The translations under genes and the position numbers were made by a program. Below the pieces are notes generated by a model that saw nothing but the letters and a program-made list of their open reading frames with translations, was not told where the DNA came from and made no database searches. Of a stretch of DNA of 64,000 nucleotides, positions 1 through 12,758 are shown one piece after another (position 1 is the first letter of the stretch; each line of letters begins with the position of its first letter). The DNA is from Alviniconcha marisindica (Eukaryota; Mollusca; Gastropoda; Provannidae). Location: assembly GCA_018857735.1 (NCBI GenBank), contig JABMCL010001133.1, positions 310,001 through 374,000 of the forward strand, written 5' to 3'.

Positions 1-1143
1 TCAAATGATGCACCTGGCAGAGTCAAAAGACTGATTGGCTTACGTTTGTATCCGGCTGTCACACCAATGTGGCAGCCGGCACGCCAACGTGTGTTCCATT
101 TGTCGTGCTCAGAAATCTCTACTCTCCTTTCATCATACAAAACTAAAAAGCCTGATTAGAAGAGAAATGGGCCGAGGGCGGGTGAAGGGGGAAGGGGTGT
201 GCGAGGAAGGGGTGGGAGTGGAGTGGGGGGGGGGGGGGGGGGGGGAGGTCGAGAAGGTTGTCAGGGTATATACGCTACATGCTTGTACCACTGAGTCTGT
301 GACGCTTGATTATTGCCTACACCCTGTGACCGCCCCCGCTGAGGAAAAGGGAAAGTGCTTCCTAGTCCATTAGCGCGCGCTGTGCACAGGGGCACGCTGT
401 ACGCACGTGCGTCAAGTTTGTCCCCCTTTTGTCCCCGACCCGTCGCTCCCAGGGCGACACTTTGTTGTGTGACCCCACCCACCGCCAGCCCACGTTTCCA
501 CACTGGCTCCACACAAAACCCCAAGACGGGTAATCATGCCAGGGAATGGCAGCTTCTGGTTGCAGCCTCACTTTCGCTTTTTCCGATCTTATCCAACTTC
601 GGTCAGTAATTATTCTAGCGACGTCTTGTATGGGGCGGGTTAGGGGGGAAGGGGAGGAGGCAGGGAAGGGTTCGTTTGTAACAACATGGAGAGCAAACGT
701 GTGTCAAAATCAATACGCCAATAAAATCATACACAAACCTAACAGAAATGTACTTTTTTTTAAGGGAACAAATAAGGGTGGGAACCAGGAAACCGTAATC
801 CAGAAGACGTTTGTGTGTGTGTTGGGGGGGGGGGGGAAGGGGGGGGGGGGGAGGGGAGGCATGGGATGGGAAGGCGGGGATGGAATTGGGGGGAGATTTC
901 CGTTCAGCATTCCCACCCTTTTTAGTTTGTAATTCGATGCTTTGGTGAACAACTATGTGTTGAAATCAGCTCTTCATATTATTCTCACAAAATAATACTG
1001 GACATCATTTCCGCATATCTCGCTAACACTCTGAGAAGAAATATTTAGGCTATATGCGCCTCTCTTCATGTAAACGCGTCGCTTACGCGGAAAATAAATA
1101 AAGACTAGTATTAGTGGAAAATTTTAACAAATAAAAACATCAC

Positions 1144-1176
<33 letters not shown>

Positions 1177-1490
1177 ATGGTTGGGGATCTTGGGTGGGAG
1201 TGTTTTCCGAAAATTAAATTTAACAAATTTGGGTAATAAAGAAATTTGTAATTAAAAAAAAAGGGGGGGGGGGAAAAGGGGGGGGGGTTTGGGGGGGGGG
1301 GGCTTTCGGAAAACGTCCTTGAAAACATAAAGATTTATGTCCACTGTTCCTGGGACTTGAACGTTAAAAGTCTGCAAATCCTATCATCAGTTAAAAAATA
1401 ATAATTCATACAGTTATTATTCTTATATGTATTTTGACACGGACATTTCTCGGCGAAGGTTAAACCAAAAGAGAAAAGACAACAAAACCA
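1..1490. other. Intergenic, G/C-homopolymer rich
   Basis: No gene recognised. It contains poly-G at 225-245, G-rich tracts at 825-890, poly-C at 1145-1176 and G runs at 1263-1305. The short open frames are unsupported. Confidence 0.7.
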
Positions 1491-1630
1491 CACACGCACA
1501 CGCGCGCGCGCTAATAATACCACCTCTCTCTCCACACACACACACACATTCACGCACGCACGCACGCACACGCACTCATCCACCCACCCACCCACACACA
1601 CACACACACATACGCACGCACGCGCGCGCG

Positions 1631-1661
<31 letters not shown>

Positions 1662-1672
1662 GCACGCACGCA

Positions 1673-1703
<31 letters not shown>

Positions 1704-1913
1704 GCACGCACGCACGCCACGCACACACACACACACCACACACACACACATCAACACACACACACACACACACACACCACACACACACACACACCGTAAC
1801 GCACATAAAGGCACGCACGCGCACGCACGCACGCACGCACCCACCCACACATACGCACGCACGCGCGCGCGCACACACCCACACCCACATGCACGCACGC
1901 ACGCCCGCACGCA

Positions 1914-2005
<92 letters not shown>
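1491..2005. repeat. ~515-bp CA/CG-rich microsatellite cluster
   Basis: Imperfect (CA)n is interspersed with ACGC, CACGCACG and CCCA units. Long frames on both strands (His-Thr or Cys-Val repeats) are artefacts of the dinucleotide. The alternating purine-pyrimidine text with CG steps is Z-DNA-prone. Confidence 0.97.
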
Positions 2006-2006
<1 letters not shown>

Positions 2007-2461
2007 TCCCACCAATCCAACGGAACCTAATGAACATGCCAGACAAAGGTAACCAAAAAGTAAAACAAAAACAAAACAAAATCATTTCCCGAAATGCAGC
2101 CACGCAGTCATGGATCGGCGTCGCCAAACTCCGCCATTGTCTCTGCATAATTACGTCACAAATTCAATCTCTTCCTTCCCTCCAAGGGCATTTCCCAGGG
2201 AAAGCCCAAGGAAAGAAAAGGAGGGGGGGAAGTCGATCTCGACTGATTCCAGCCGCCACCTCTGCCCTTGCTCTAATTCAGACCCTGTCCAATTTCACAG
2301 CATTAGTTTTATGTTCCCTGACTGAAGAAAGAAATTGCAGTCCCCTGCCGGTCGGGTTATGTCCCCTGTGTGAAAGTTACTTTCCCTTGCCAGTCAGGTT
2401 ATGTCCCCTGCACGCCGGTCATATTCATCTCCTGGTAACGAAGAACGGACAGATAAAACCG

Positions 2462-3039
2462 CCCCCCCCCCCCCCCCCCCCCCCCCCCCGCCTCAACCCC
2501 TCCTTTCTTTTTGTTCTTTTCTATTTCTTTATTATTTTTGAGGGTGTGGGGCGGGGGATGGGATGGGAGGGAAGGGGATTGGGTGGGGGATGGGCAAGGG
2601 GGATCTCGCCGCACCAGGCGAGTCGAGCCATAATATTGAAAAAGTATGAGAAAGGGATTTGGAGGGGGAGGAGCTATGAAGACAGACAGACAGAGAGGGA
2701 GACAGACAAACAGACACAGACAGACAAACAGAGAGACGGACAGACAGAGACAGACACACAGAGAGACACACACAGAGACAGAGAGACAGAGACTGAGACA
2801 TAGTAGAGACAGAGAGAGACAGACAAAGACAGAGTTAACAGACAGGCAGAGTCAGAGGCAGAGCAGAGAGGAGGGGGTGGGGCGGTGGGGGGACGGGAAG
2901 GGAGGGCATAGGGTGGGGGGTTGGGGGTGGGGATGTGGGGACCTCGTCGTTATCACATGAGTCAATAAACAGTATCCCCGGAAAAATGAGTGAGGATATG
3001 GAGGGGGAAGGAGGCGAGGATGATGAGTGATCGAGATTA

Positions 3040-3093
<54 letters not shown>

Positions 3094-3426
3094 GAGAGAG
3101 AGAGAGAGAGAGAGAAGATGACTGGACCGTCGAAGCGACATCTTCATTACCACAAGGAGAAAGGTTAGGCCCGAACGCCTGTCGGGCAGGAAGAGAGACC
3201 TAGAGAGATGAGGAGAGGAGAGTGAGAGATGGGAGAGAGAGAGAGAGACGAGGGAGAGAGAAGAGAGGAGAGAGGAGAGAGAGAGACGACGGAGGAGGAG
3301 AGAGAGAAAGAGAAACAAAAACTTATTACATACGAGGATAAAGGTTTAGGCATGAATGCCTGTCGATCAGGAAGAGACAGAGACAGAAAGGGGGGGGGGG
3401 GGGGGGGAGAGAGATTTGATGTAGAG

Positions 3427-3466
<40 letters not shown>

Positions 3467-3515
3467 CACAGAGACAGAGAGACAGAGAGACAGAGAGACA
3501 GAGAGACAGAGAAAT
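2462..3515. repeat. Poly-C, GACA and GA microsatellite district
   Basis: Poly-C at 2462-2489, GACA/GAGACA units at about 2680-2865, GA tracts at 3040-3117, 3200-3310 and 3425-3512, and poly-G near 3390. The segment between 2005 and 2462 shows nothing recognisable. Confidence 0.9.
3130..3380. repeat. Duplicated ~55-bp segment between GA tracts
   Basis: 'aaggttaggcccgaacgcct' (near 3161) and 'aaggtttaggcatgaatgcc' (near 3341) share the following 'tgtcg-cagGaagaga'. They lie about 178 bases apart, each embedded in GA repeats. Probably a tandem duplication of an element with a GA tail. Confidence 0.6.
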
Positions 3516-3887
3516 CAAAGTGCAGCTAAGTGGAAGCAGCCAGGATTGCAGAGCGTCCACTTTAAGAGTATCTTCAGTGGAGAATAAAGTGCTGTACAGT
3601 TTCTTACTAGCCTTCTGAACGATAATATTACCATTCTCACTATTCCATTCTTATTATGCTTAACAACGTGCACAATACGCACTGACCTAAAGATTAAGAT
3701 CTGCAGTATAAATTATGTCGTCGTTTCCAGCCTTGTAATGCTTTAGAACAACTGGTCTAGTACACCACAGGCCGTGAGTGAATTACGGTATGACGATGAT
3801 TCAAATGTGTGGGGTCCGTCAGAATCCCACGGGACAGAGGTGTTGGGTATACCCACAATCTCCAGGCCTAGTAATGATTAACGTAAG

Positions 3888-4668
3888 TTGGGAAAACACT
3901 GTCAACAGTCCACATGTACCCCAAGTTAACCTGTGGAAAGTTGGGGGAAGACTGTCAATAGTCTACATGCACCTCAAGTTAACCTGTGGAAAGTTGGGGA
4001 AAGACTGTCAATAGTCTACATGCACCTCAGTCAAGTTAACCTGTGGAAAGTTGGGGAAAGACTGTCAATAGTCTACATGCACCTCAAGTTAACCTGTGGA
4101 AAGTTGGGGAAAGACTGTCAATAGTCCACATGCACCTCAGTCAAGTTAATCTGTGGAAAGTTGGGGAAAGACTGTCAATAGTCCACATGCCCCTCAGTCA
4201 AGTTAACCTGTGGAAAATTGGGGAAAGACTGTCAATAGTCTACATGCACCCCAAGTTAACTTGTGGACAGTTGGGGAAAGACTGTCAATAGTCCACATGC
4301 ACCTCAAGTTAACTGTGGAAAGTTGGGGAAAGACTGTCAATAGTCTACATGCACCTCAGTCAAGTTAACCTGTGGAAAGTTGGGGAAAGACTGTCAATAG
4401 TCTACATGCACCTCAAGTTAACCTGTGGACAGTTGGGGAAAGACTGTCAATAGTCCACATGCACCTCAAGTTAACTGTGGAAAGTTGGGGAAAGACTGTC
4501 AATAGTCCACATGCACCTCAAGTTAACTGTGGAAAGTTGGGGAAAGACTGTCAATAGTCCACATGCACCTCAAGTTAACCTGTGGAAAGTTGGGGAAAAG
4601 ACTGTCAATAGTCTACATGCACCTCAAGTTAACCTGGGGAAAGCTGGGGAAAGACTGTCAAGAACCAT
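3888..4668 (+). repeat. 53-58 bp minisatellite, about 15 units
   Basis: Units read 'caagttaacctgtggaaagt', 'tggggaaagactgtcaatag', 'tctacatgcacct', with an optional extra 'cagt' that makes 57-58 bp units. Divergence between units is low. The frames across it (W-G-K-T-V-N-S-type peptides) are open on several phases only because the units happen to lack stops, so I do not call a protein. Unrelated sequence follows at 4669. Confidence 0.95.
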
Positions 4669-4744
4669 ATCGGAGTTCGCTGCTTGGACGGGGCTCCTGG
4701 CCCTGTAGAGCCAATGAAGTTGCAGTTTTAAGAATGATCATTAA

Positions 4745-4986
4745 CACCAGCAACAGCAGCAGCAGCAGTAACAACTGACGACTACAAACATCAACGACAA
4801 ATTAACAACAGAACAGCAGCAGCAGCAACGGCAGAAGCAACAACAACAGCAGCACCTCCACCTGCACCTCCACTACCACCACCACCACCACCACCAACAA
4901 CTACTACTACTACTTCTTCTACTACTACAACTCTACACCTACTACCACCACCACCACCACCACCCACTACTACTACTACTACTCCT
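4745..4986 (+). repeat. Compound trinucleotide block (CAG/CAA, ACC, ACT)
   Basis: CAG/AAC units give way to ACC and then ACT/CTT units, with a short second ACC-ACT cycle. No frame-preserving flanking exon is seen, so this is not a coding polyglutamine tract. Confidence 0.9.
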
Positions 4987-5202
4987 GCAAATATTTGAAT
5001 TTTCAGTGAAATTCAGTGAAACCGATGTCTAAACGGGTGAGCAGAGCGATGCAAAACACACAGCTCGAACAAACTGTGAAGCTGGCCGACCCCAAAGAGG
5101 GAAGTGGAGATGGTGGAGAGAGAAAAGGAGAGAGGGAGAGAGGGGAGGGAGGGGAGAGAGAGAGAGGGAGAGAGAGAGAGAGAAAAGAGAGAAAGAGAGG
5201 AA

Positions 5203-5462
5203 TTAAAAAAATTCAACTCGAAAATTTTTTTTTCAAGGTTTGATTTTAGGTTCATTTAGACCTGTCTAACAACTAGTCCTTGCTAAACTACTGAATAAGT
5301 GAAAAATTGAGAGAAAATAAAAGGCGAAAAAAAGCTTTACTAACTCGATTAATATTTAAACAGAGAGAGAGAACTCGACCTCAAAAACTTTATTTTACAA
5401 GGATTGTAGTTTAGGTTTAGTCAAAAACCTGTCTAACAACTAGTCCTTGCTAAGCTGCTGAT
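5203..5462 (-). repeat. Two inverted copies of the CT-tailed dispersed element
   Basis: Copies at 5203-5290 and 5364-5462 both run from a GA tract through 'aactcga', an A/T-rich 'aaaactttattttacaagga' region and 'aacctgtctaacaactag' to 'tccttgctaa'. Both match the reverse complement of 59712-59822. Confidence 0.8.
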
Positions 5463-5499
5463 GAATAGATATCAAATTACAGGCATTATTTATATACAT

Positions 5500-5827
5500 A
5501 TAGGCAGAGAGAGAGAGAGACAGAGACAGACACAGAGACAGAGACAGAGAAGATGGGACGGAGAGGCTGGGGCAAGCAGGCCGACACACGTTATTTTCTG
5601 ATAGTCTAACAACTCATTTTAAAGCAAAACTATGCGAAATTGAACAAGAGCAGTTTCTGCACACGCCCAAAGAATGGTCTATGGGTGTAACAGAATGATA
5701 GTTAAAATCGTCATCATTGCTGCAAAAAGGGAGCTCGCTTCGACTTGATTCGAAGTGGCTACGCCATCGATAACCAAAAGAGCTGTGCAATCTTTTCTTC
5801 TTTTCTCTTTTCTTCATTCGGGAATTT

Positions 5828-5861
<34 letters not shown>

Positions 5862-7190
5862 CCCCCCCTCCCCGCCCCCCCCCCCCCACACACACAAACA
5901 CACTCACACCTGAACATACTTGCTGGATTCAGTTTTTATAAGAACAGTTTGACACATGCTGCTGACGCTACCGCTTCTTTCTGTTCTGCACATTTAGCAT
6001 GTGTGCCGGAGTCTCTGGCGAATGTTTCAGCTTGTCTAAGTAATGTAAACCACTATTTTAGGCAGCGTCTTGTGGTGGTTGCATCCAAAAGGGGTTAGGT
6101 ACCCAGACCCAGTTCTCCTAAAACAACATCGTTTTTGTTTTGTTGTGTTTGTGTGAGACTGAAAGAGAGGGGGCGGTACTCGGAGAGTGGGGAGGGAGGA
6201 CAAAAGATTAACCCCTGGAGGGGAGAAAGAAACGGAAGAGGGGAGAGAGAGAGAGAGAGAGAGAGGGGAGAGAGAGAGAGAGAGAGAGAAGAGATTGAGA
6301 CAAATCAGAGAGGGGGGGGGTGGGGGGGGGGGGGGGGGGGGGAGGGGGGGGGGGGGGGGGGGGGACAGGGGGAAGAGGGGGAGGGAGATTTGGGAGACTG
6401 AGAGAGAGGGGGGGGGGGGAGAGGGAGGGGGGGGTGGGGGGGGGGTTTGGGGGGAGGGGGAGGGGGAGAGAGGGGGGGGACTTCGAAAAAGTTTTTTTTC
6501 CTTTTCTTTTTTTTTCCCTTTTTTTTTTTTTTTTGTGGGGAATATATAATAAAATTTTATATATATAAATTTTAAAAGGGAAAAGAAGAGGGAAAAAGGA
6601 GAAAGAGAGAGAAGGGGGAGGGGAAAAGAGAGAGAGAGAGAAAAAGAGAAAAAAGGAGAGAGAGAGGGGAAGAAAAATGGGGGGGGGGGGAATTCAAGGA
6701 AAAATTAAAGGAAAAAAAAACAGAAGAACAGAAAAGAAAGAAAGAAAGAAAAACAACGCTGCATTTCTTTCGGGGAAGCACGAACAAGTTGGGGAAACAC
6801 GTTTTGCAGCCCTGCCAATCTGTCAGCACACGGGTGAAATTTCAACCCCAACTCGCAGCAACACAAAACACAACTTTGTGGGGGGAAAAAAACCGATAGA
6901 GAATATACGTCAACGTGTGGTCGCATAGAAAAGCACCCATAAATTTCCCCAAAGATCTGCTGCACGGTCTGTCACTTTCCAGTTCAATGTCGATATTTCG
7001 ACCAGGGCTGTGAAACCGATCTATGTTCCACACATTGTCCAGTAACACCAATTCGTGCTGGTCAATACCTGAGCGTTCAGGCATGAAATATTTCTAGGAG
7101 ATTCATAACAACAACAACAAGAACAAAGAGGGGAGAGAAAAAAAAAAAAAATCAGCCAGTCGACCAGGCGGGCAAAGAAGCAAGTCAACA
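5500..7190. other. Intergenic with C, GA and G tracts
   Basis: GA at 5500-5550, poly-C at 5830-5858 with C-rich text to 5887, GA at 6236-6290, very G-rich at 6310-6480, and A/G-rich at 6580-6760. The segments 5570-5820, 5930-6130 and 6770-7130 are free of simple repeats, but no gene was recognised in them. Confidence 0.7.
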
Positions 7191-7197
7191 ATTAGTC

Positions 7198-7430
7198 AAC
7201 CGATCGATCGATCGATCGAGAACACATTCATTCCACCCATCCATGAACATTTGACACAAAGATTATCTTTAAACTTATATTAGTAAATCGACCGATGGAT
7301 CGTGAACTCATTCATTCCACCCATCAATAAACATTTGACACAATGATTGTCTTTTAATTTATATCGACCGATTGATCGAGGAATCATTCACTGCAACCCA
7401 TTCAACATGAACATATGACTCGAGAATTGT
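7198..7430 (+). repeat. Three-unit ~80-90 bp tandem repeat with CGAT core
   Basis: Each unit has a CGACCGATCGATCG-like start, 'cattcattccacccatc', 'aacatttgacacaa' and 'gattgtctttaatttatat'. Units begin near 7198, 7287 and 7363; the third is the most diverged. The first has a perfect (CGAT)n run. Confidence 0.75.
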
Positions 7431-7683
7431 CCAGTGGGCCTTATTCTATCTACCTGGCCCTAATTCCACGCGATCCAGTGCCACAAGACATGATCTTACG
7501 AGGCCTACTAATGCCATAAAATACATGTCAATTCCGCCCTCGTTTCTTGGTTTCATAAACAATATGTTAGTTTAATCCTCAACGTGAACAATCGTTACAA
7601 CATTGCATTATACACCTTTCCGAGTTTACCTGGAATTCACCGACCCTGCCGCTGTATCTAGTTACAAGGCTTGGTGGAAATAA

Positions 7684-7811
7684 AAATCTGAAACAAGAAT
7701 GCCTGCTAGCGTTCTAAAACAAGATCCGAACACATAACAGGCTCAAAAGAACGCTTATTTATCATGACACAGAGACACAGTCTGCAAATTTTCGGGGAAA
7801 TCCCCTTTGTC
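7684..7811 (+). repeat. Dispersed repeat copy A (AAGATCC..GCAAATTTTC family)
   Basis: The segment with 'aaacaagatccgaacaca', 'gaacgcttatttatcatgac' and 'cagtctgcaaattttc' recurs at 14993-15120 on the same strand and at about 8192-8286 on the other. Function and family are unknown to me. Confidence 0.75.
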
Positions 7812-8191
7812 AAGTACCCCAAAAACACTTAGGCAACAGTTAAAAGGGTTAAAAACGATGAAAAATGAGATGATAAACCCTTTTTTTTTTTTCTTTTTCT
7901 TTTCCCCCTTTCCCCTCTCTCCCCTCCTCTCTCTCCCCTCTCTCTTTGGGGGGGGGGGGGGGGGGGGTGGGGGGGGGGGGGGGGTTGAGTGTTCTTTCTT
8001 GCTAGTGTTGAAGATTGTTGGTTTTACCTGCTTAAAAATTGTTGGCATGACCTGCTTGGAAGATTTTGGTCTGGCCCAAACACTGGACAAGAAAACAACA
8101 GTCAACCCCCCAAAAAAAGATAAGTTAAAATCCATTTTTTTGTCGTTTTTTTAAAGTTTAACTGTTGTTTAAGTGGTTTGTAGCTTGAAAA

Positions 8192-8286
8192 GGGGGTTCC
8201 CCCAAAAATTGCAGACCGTGTGTCGTGTCATAATAAAATAATAAGCGTTCTTTTTTGAAACCCTTTTTTGTGTTAGGATCTTGCTG
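8192..8286 (-). repeat. Dispersed repeat copy C, with stretched homopolymers
   Basis: On the minus strand it reads AGCAAGATCCTAACACA, an AAAAAAGGG tract, GAACGCTTATTATTTTATT and GGTCTGCAATTTTTGGGG. It matches copies A and B except for longer A, T and G runs, which suggests homopolymer expansion or consensus error. Confidence 0.65.
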
Positions 8287-9036
8287 GAAAAAAAACTGCC
8301 CTGCAGTCAAAAAGGGATTTCAAAATTTTTCAAGTGTCTTAGGGTTTAAATTTTTCCCCTTTTTCGATTTTGGGCCCGGATAAAAGGGTTTGGGGTTTGT
8401 CGCCCTCTGGTTTCCAGTGGGACATGGGCCCGTCTTCGGGGGGGGACTTTTTCATTAAGGGCGAGACCCGGACCTAGGGTTAAATGGGCCCTATAGGTCC
8501 AGACTGAGACTTTTTCCCTTCAGCCCGGGGCGGGGGACAATAACCCATTGCTATGGGAACAAAACCCGGTTTCTCTCTCTCTCTCTCCCCTCTCTCTCTT
8601 TTTTTTTTTGTGTTGGTGCGTGGTGCGGTGTGTGGGGGGGTGCGTGCGTGCGTGGTTTTTGGTGCGGCGTGCGGGGTGCGTGGTGCGTGCGTGCGTGCGT
8701 GGGGGGTGTGTGTGTGTTGTGTGTGTGTGTGTGTGTGTGTGTGGGTGTGTGTGTGTGTGTTTTGTGTACGCGGGGGTGAATAAACCGAATTACTTTTGGG
8801 AAAATTTTTTTTAAACAACACCCCAGAGAGAAAAACACGAAAGGGATTTAAAATTGGGGGGGTGGGGGTTATGGGGGTAGGGGTGCGTGCGTGGGGTGCG
8901 TGCTTGCGTGCGGGGTGTGTGTGTGGGGGTGTGTGGGGTGTGGGGGTGTGTGTGGTGTGTTTTCCGGGTTCTTTATTAAAATTCCCGGGGTTTAATTTTT
9001 ATTTTTTTTACTTTTTTTCCTTTTTTTTTTCCAAAA

Positions 9037-9088
<52 letters not shown>

Positions 9089-9886
9089 AATTTTTTTGTT
9101 CGGGCCCAATTTTTAAAAGGGAAAAAAACATTTTGGAATTAAAAAATATTATTTTTTGGATTTTCTGATTCTTTTTAAAAAAAAAAAAAACACCCCCCAA
9201 AATTGTTTCCCCTTAACTTCAATATCGGAAAACGAGAAACAGCAGCTCCCGGGAGCAAGCTGTCATTTTTGGAACAGAGAATGCTGAAAACAGCAGGGGG
9301 CGGGCAATGAGTTTTGCCAAAACAGCATGTCATTAGGAGTTTGATTTACTTCCAGTCCCGATCCTGACCCAAAAAGTTTTCTTTTTTTTTGTTTGGGGAA
9401 CGTAAAAAGGGGGAAAGGGAGTTAAAAACAGGGTAAACTGGCTTGTTCATAAAGGGGGAAACAAACTGAATAAGGGGACAACAAAAACCGGGAAATTTTT
9501 TATTTTTTCAAAGAAAGAAAGAAAGAAAAAAAAATTTTATATAAAAAAAGTTTGGGCAACCTCTCAGCCCCTTCTTTTGTTTGTTTGCTTCATAACTGGA
9601 TTTGCAGGGCTTAAAACCCATTTTTTTTTTTTTTCGACTTTAACCCCTGGCACGGAGGGTTGCATTGTTTAGATTTGCAGGGACGGGGATTCAGGGGCCG
9701 CAATGACATGAACCACCCCTATTTGCATGGGGGGGGAATTTTCACGCCTTACGTAGTTTTTAAAGCAATATCGTTTTAAAAAGGCTAGGGATGAAGGAAA
9801 AAACCGGAAAATGTTCCCACCAAAAAACCCGAATTAAAGGGGGGGGGTTGGAAAAAAAAGAAGAAAGCCCCCCCCCCCCCCCCCCC

Positions 9887-9932
<46 letters not shown>

Positions 9933-9947
9933 ACCCCCCCCCCCCCC

Positions 9948-9991
<44 letters not shown>

Positions 9992-10529
9992 ACACACACA
10001 CACAACAACACCAAACAAAAAAAAAAAAGCAAACTAAGTCGATGGCGCGGAACTACCAGTTTTTTTATGCTCAGTCCTTAATTAGTGGGCTTTTTAAAAC
10101 CTTGTATTTCTTTGGGGAACCCTCGTCCTTTTAACAGGGGCATAATTTTTCCACTCAGTCTGTCTTCCCCCTTCAAGCTGGGGTCTGTTTAAATCTTTGT
10201 CGGTTCCCAGAGGGTGACAAAAAAAAACCGGGGGGGGGACCATGCGCCCGTGCTACTGGTGTACCCAGTCCCCCCACTTTGCATTTAGACCCCAAAGGGG
10301 ACAGCAGGGATGTATTTCTGGGGGCCCTTTTAATTCTAAAAATTTCCACCCAATTAGGGAACTTTGGGGAAAATTAAATTTTGTGGGCCCTAGACAGCGA
10401 AAACCTTGCCCCCGTTTGGCTTTTCCCATGGGAAGCCAACTGAATTTTTCCCTGTGAAAAATTTTCCCCAAAGGGCCCGGGAAATGTTAAAAAGAATAGT
10501 AAGTAAGGAGGGTTTAAATTTATTTTTCA

Positions 10530-10565
10530 TGCCCAGTCAACCTGGTAGGTCATGTCAGGGCAAAC
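10530..10565 (+). repeat. Short dispersed 'GCCCAGTCAACC' motif repeat
   Basis: 'catgcccagtcaacctggt' followed by 'catgtcagggcaaac' matches 15329-15365 ('ttacgcccagtcaaccagtg', 'cggttatatctgggcaag'). It also matches 16146-16180, 31053-31095, 32082-32125, 32652-32695, 32705-32750, 50361-50388 and 52341-52383, and the inverted copies near 46023 and 63012. In many copies GCCC and GGGC flank the motif and could pair. Confidence 0.6.
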
Positions 10566-11645
10566 AAAGAAGAAAAAAAAAAAAAAAAGAAAAAAAAAAG
10601 AAGAAAAACAAAAAAAAAAAAGAGAGAAAGAAAAAAAGAAAAAGAAAAAAAGGTCTGTTACTTAGTTTTGGGGTTTTAATAATGATAAAATAAAAGGGCC
10701 TTTCTACAAGGCATTTTGCTCCCTAATTATTAACAAAAATATTACAAATAATTTTGCTACAGGGGCGATCGAGTCGGCCCAAATCACCCGCTCATCCCCC
10801 ACACACACACACCCCAAAAATACGCCCCCACACACGCACCCCACCCCCACGCCCCACCCCACACACACACACAAAACACACACACACACACACACACACC
10901 CCACAAACCACGCCCCCACACACACACAAACACGCACGGGACGCACGACGCACAGACAGACAGACAGAAAAAAACACACACACACAAAAACACACACACA
11001 CACACACACCCCCACACACACACACAACCCAAAACCCCCCAAGTGGGACAAAAAAAAGGCCCCCTTTTAAAGGGAAAAGGGAAAGGGTTTTTCAAGGGAA
11101 GATTTTTGGGGAAACGAAGTTGTTTTAGATGGGGCGGGGGTAGATCTTCAAGGGAAACAAAAAGGGGGGAGAAAAGTGTTCCCGTAGACTTTTCCCTGCC
11201 ATCATGCAAGGGTTTACCTTCCAAAAACGGAAAACCCCAAAATTTCTTAAATCGCAAAATTTACAAACTTTCCATATCATGGGTTTTATAAATACAAGTC
11301 CTAAAATCACAAACAAAAAAAAACAAAAAAAAAACCAAAAAAAAAAACAAATAAACAAAAAAAAAAACCCTTCCCCCCTTTTCCCCTCTCTCCCCCCTCC
11401 CCCTCTCTCTCTCTCTCTTAATTTTTTATGTTTCCCGCACGTTTTTGGAACTGTGAAATTTTATTAATCAATTGGTTAATCGGGTTTTAAATTTGTTTGG
11501 GGGATTGTAGGGCTTTATTTGTGTTTGTTAGTTTTAAACAAGCACCCAAAAAGGGAAAAGGGAAAAAAAAAAATTATTTAAGGTCACATTTTCCCGGTAA
11601 TGATCCGGGAAAAATACGAGCCGTTTTTTTCATAGGTCCCCCCCC

Positions 11646-11694
<49 letters not shown>

Positions 11695-12001
11695 AATAAA
11701 AAATAAATAAAACCAAATTAATTCGGGCTGCAGGAAGGAAGGAGCTTCTTGTAGTCGAAGAAAACAGAAACACTGCACCCGATCAATAGGAACGATCGAA
11801 GGCAGGTCAATGCAAACACTTGGTGTGAACTTCGGCAGGTAATCACCAATTGTTAAAACACAACATTGGAGCGAAAACAAATGGAGGCTGAACAAACACG
11901 ACCGTTTGATTAACGGCGACAGTTTGGGGAGGCTGGACTCCTGCACGTTCGATACCGGAGCGCAAACCAGGCCGGATCGACTCAACAAAAGGGGGGGGAG
12001 G

Positions 12002-12003
<2 letters not shown>

Positions 12004-12093
<90 letters not shown>

Positions 12094-12160
12094 GACGGAG
12101 AGAGACAGAGACAGACAGAGAGACAGACAGAGACAGAGAGAGACAGAGACAGAGACAGAC
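12004..12160 (+). repeat. GA/GACA microsatellite
   Basis: Perfect GA (about 12004-12057) is followed by GACA and GAGACA units. The surrounding 11700-12000 and 12160-12560 contain no recognisable gene. Confidence 0.95.
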
Positions 12161-12559
12161 GGAGCGTGTTTCGAGTGATTGCTTCATATCTGTATATAAA
12201 TGCGAATGATACATTTTCCAACGGGATATCTAAACGTGACAAACACAATAATTGTGCAAAGTGGTACATGGTGCAATGATGATGACGATGATGATGGGGA
12301 TGATGATAATAAAGACGACAGTGATGATAATGATGATATGCTGTCTCATCTTACTTCACAATCTGGAGCTCATTGACGGCGGGCTGACCGGTTCAGAATA
12401 CATGATTTGTTTTTGTTTTTGCTTGCCCCCACAACGCAACCGAATCAGTCGATTTTCGTTCAACATTCAACCATCATGCCCGGCATCCGGCGCCGGCATC
12501 ATTTCTTTCCACACACAAACTCTAGCCACACGGACCTGTCACCAACACTGAAACGATCG

Positions 12560-12593
<34 letters not shown>

Positions 12594-12600
12594 CACACCC

Positions 12601-12634
<34 letters not shown>

Positions 12635-12657
12635 CACACTACACGCACACACACGCA

Positions 12658-12705
<48 letters not shown>

Positions 12706-12758
12706 CACACACACACACACATACACACACACACACACACTCTCTCTCTCTTCCTCTC

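Larger units (their letters stand above)
8140..11700. other. Homopolymer-stretched low-quality-looking block
   Basis: Runs of 3-6 identical bases are unusually frequent throughout (for example 'gggtttaaatttttcccctt'), with giant C runs at 9040-9086, 9868-9991 and 11649-11693. CT/TG tracts lie at 8573-8762 and 8884-8960, an A-rich tract at 10570-10650, and a CA cluster at 10796-11031. No gene recognised. A family copy inside (8192-8286) shows longer homopolymers than its relatives. Confidence 0.65.

Noticed and set aside
1427..2803. 458-codon open frame (largest in the window) and its minus-strand partners
   Set aside because: It is mostly translated CA and GACA repeats (His-Thr, Asp-Arg-Gln), open on several frames of both strands, with no splice-consistent flanks.
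3888..4668. CRISPR-like regular repeat
   Set aside because: Units are contiguous without unique spacers, and the genome is eukaryotic.
3778..4778. Repetitive frames with W-G-K-T-V-N-S peptides
   Set aside because: They arise from a minisatellite whose units lack stops in more than one frame; there is no start context, domain or continuation.
9760..10081. Glycine- or proline-rich protein
   Set aside because: Translation of C/G homopolymers in a block with suspect run lengths.
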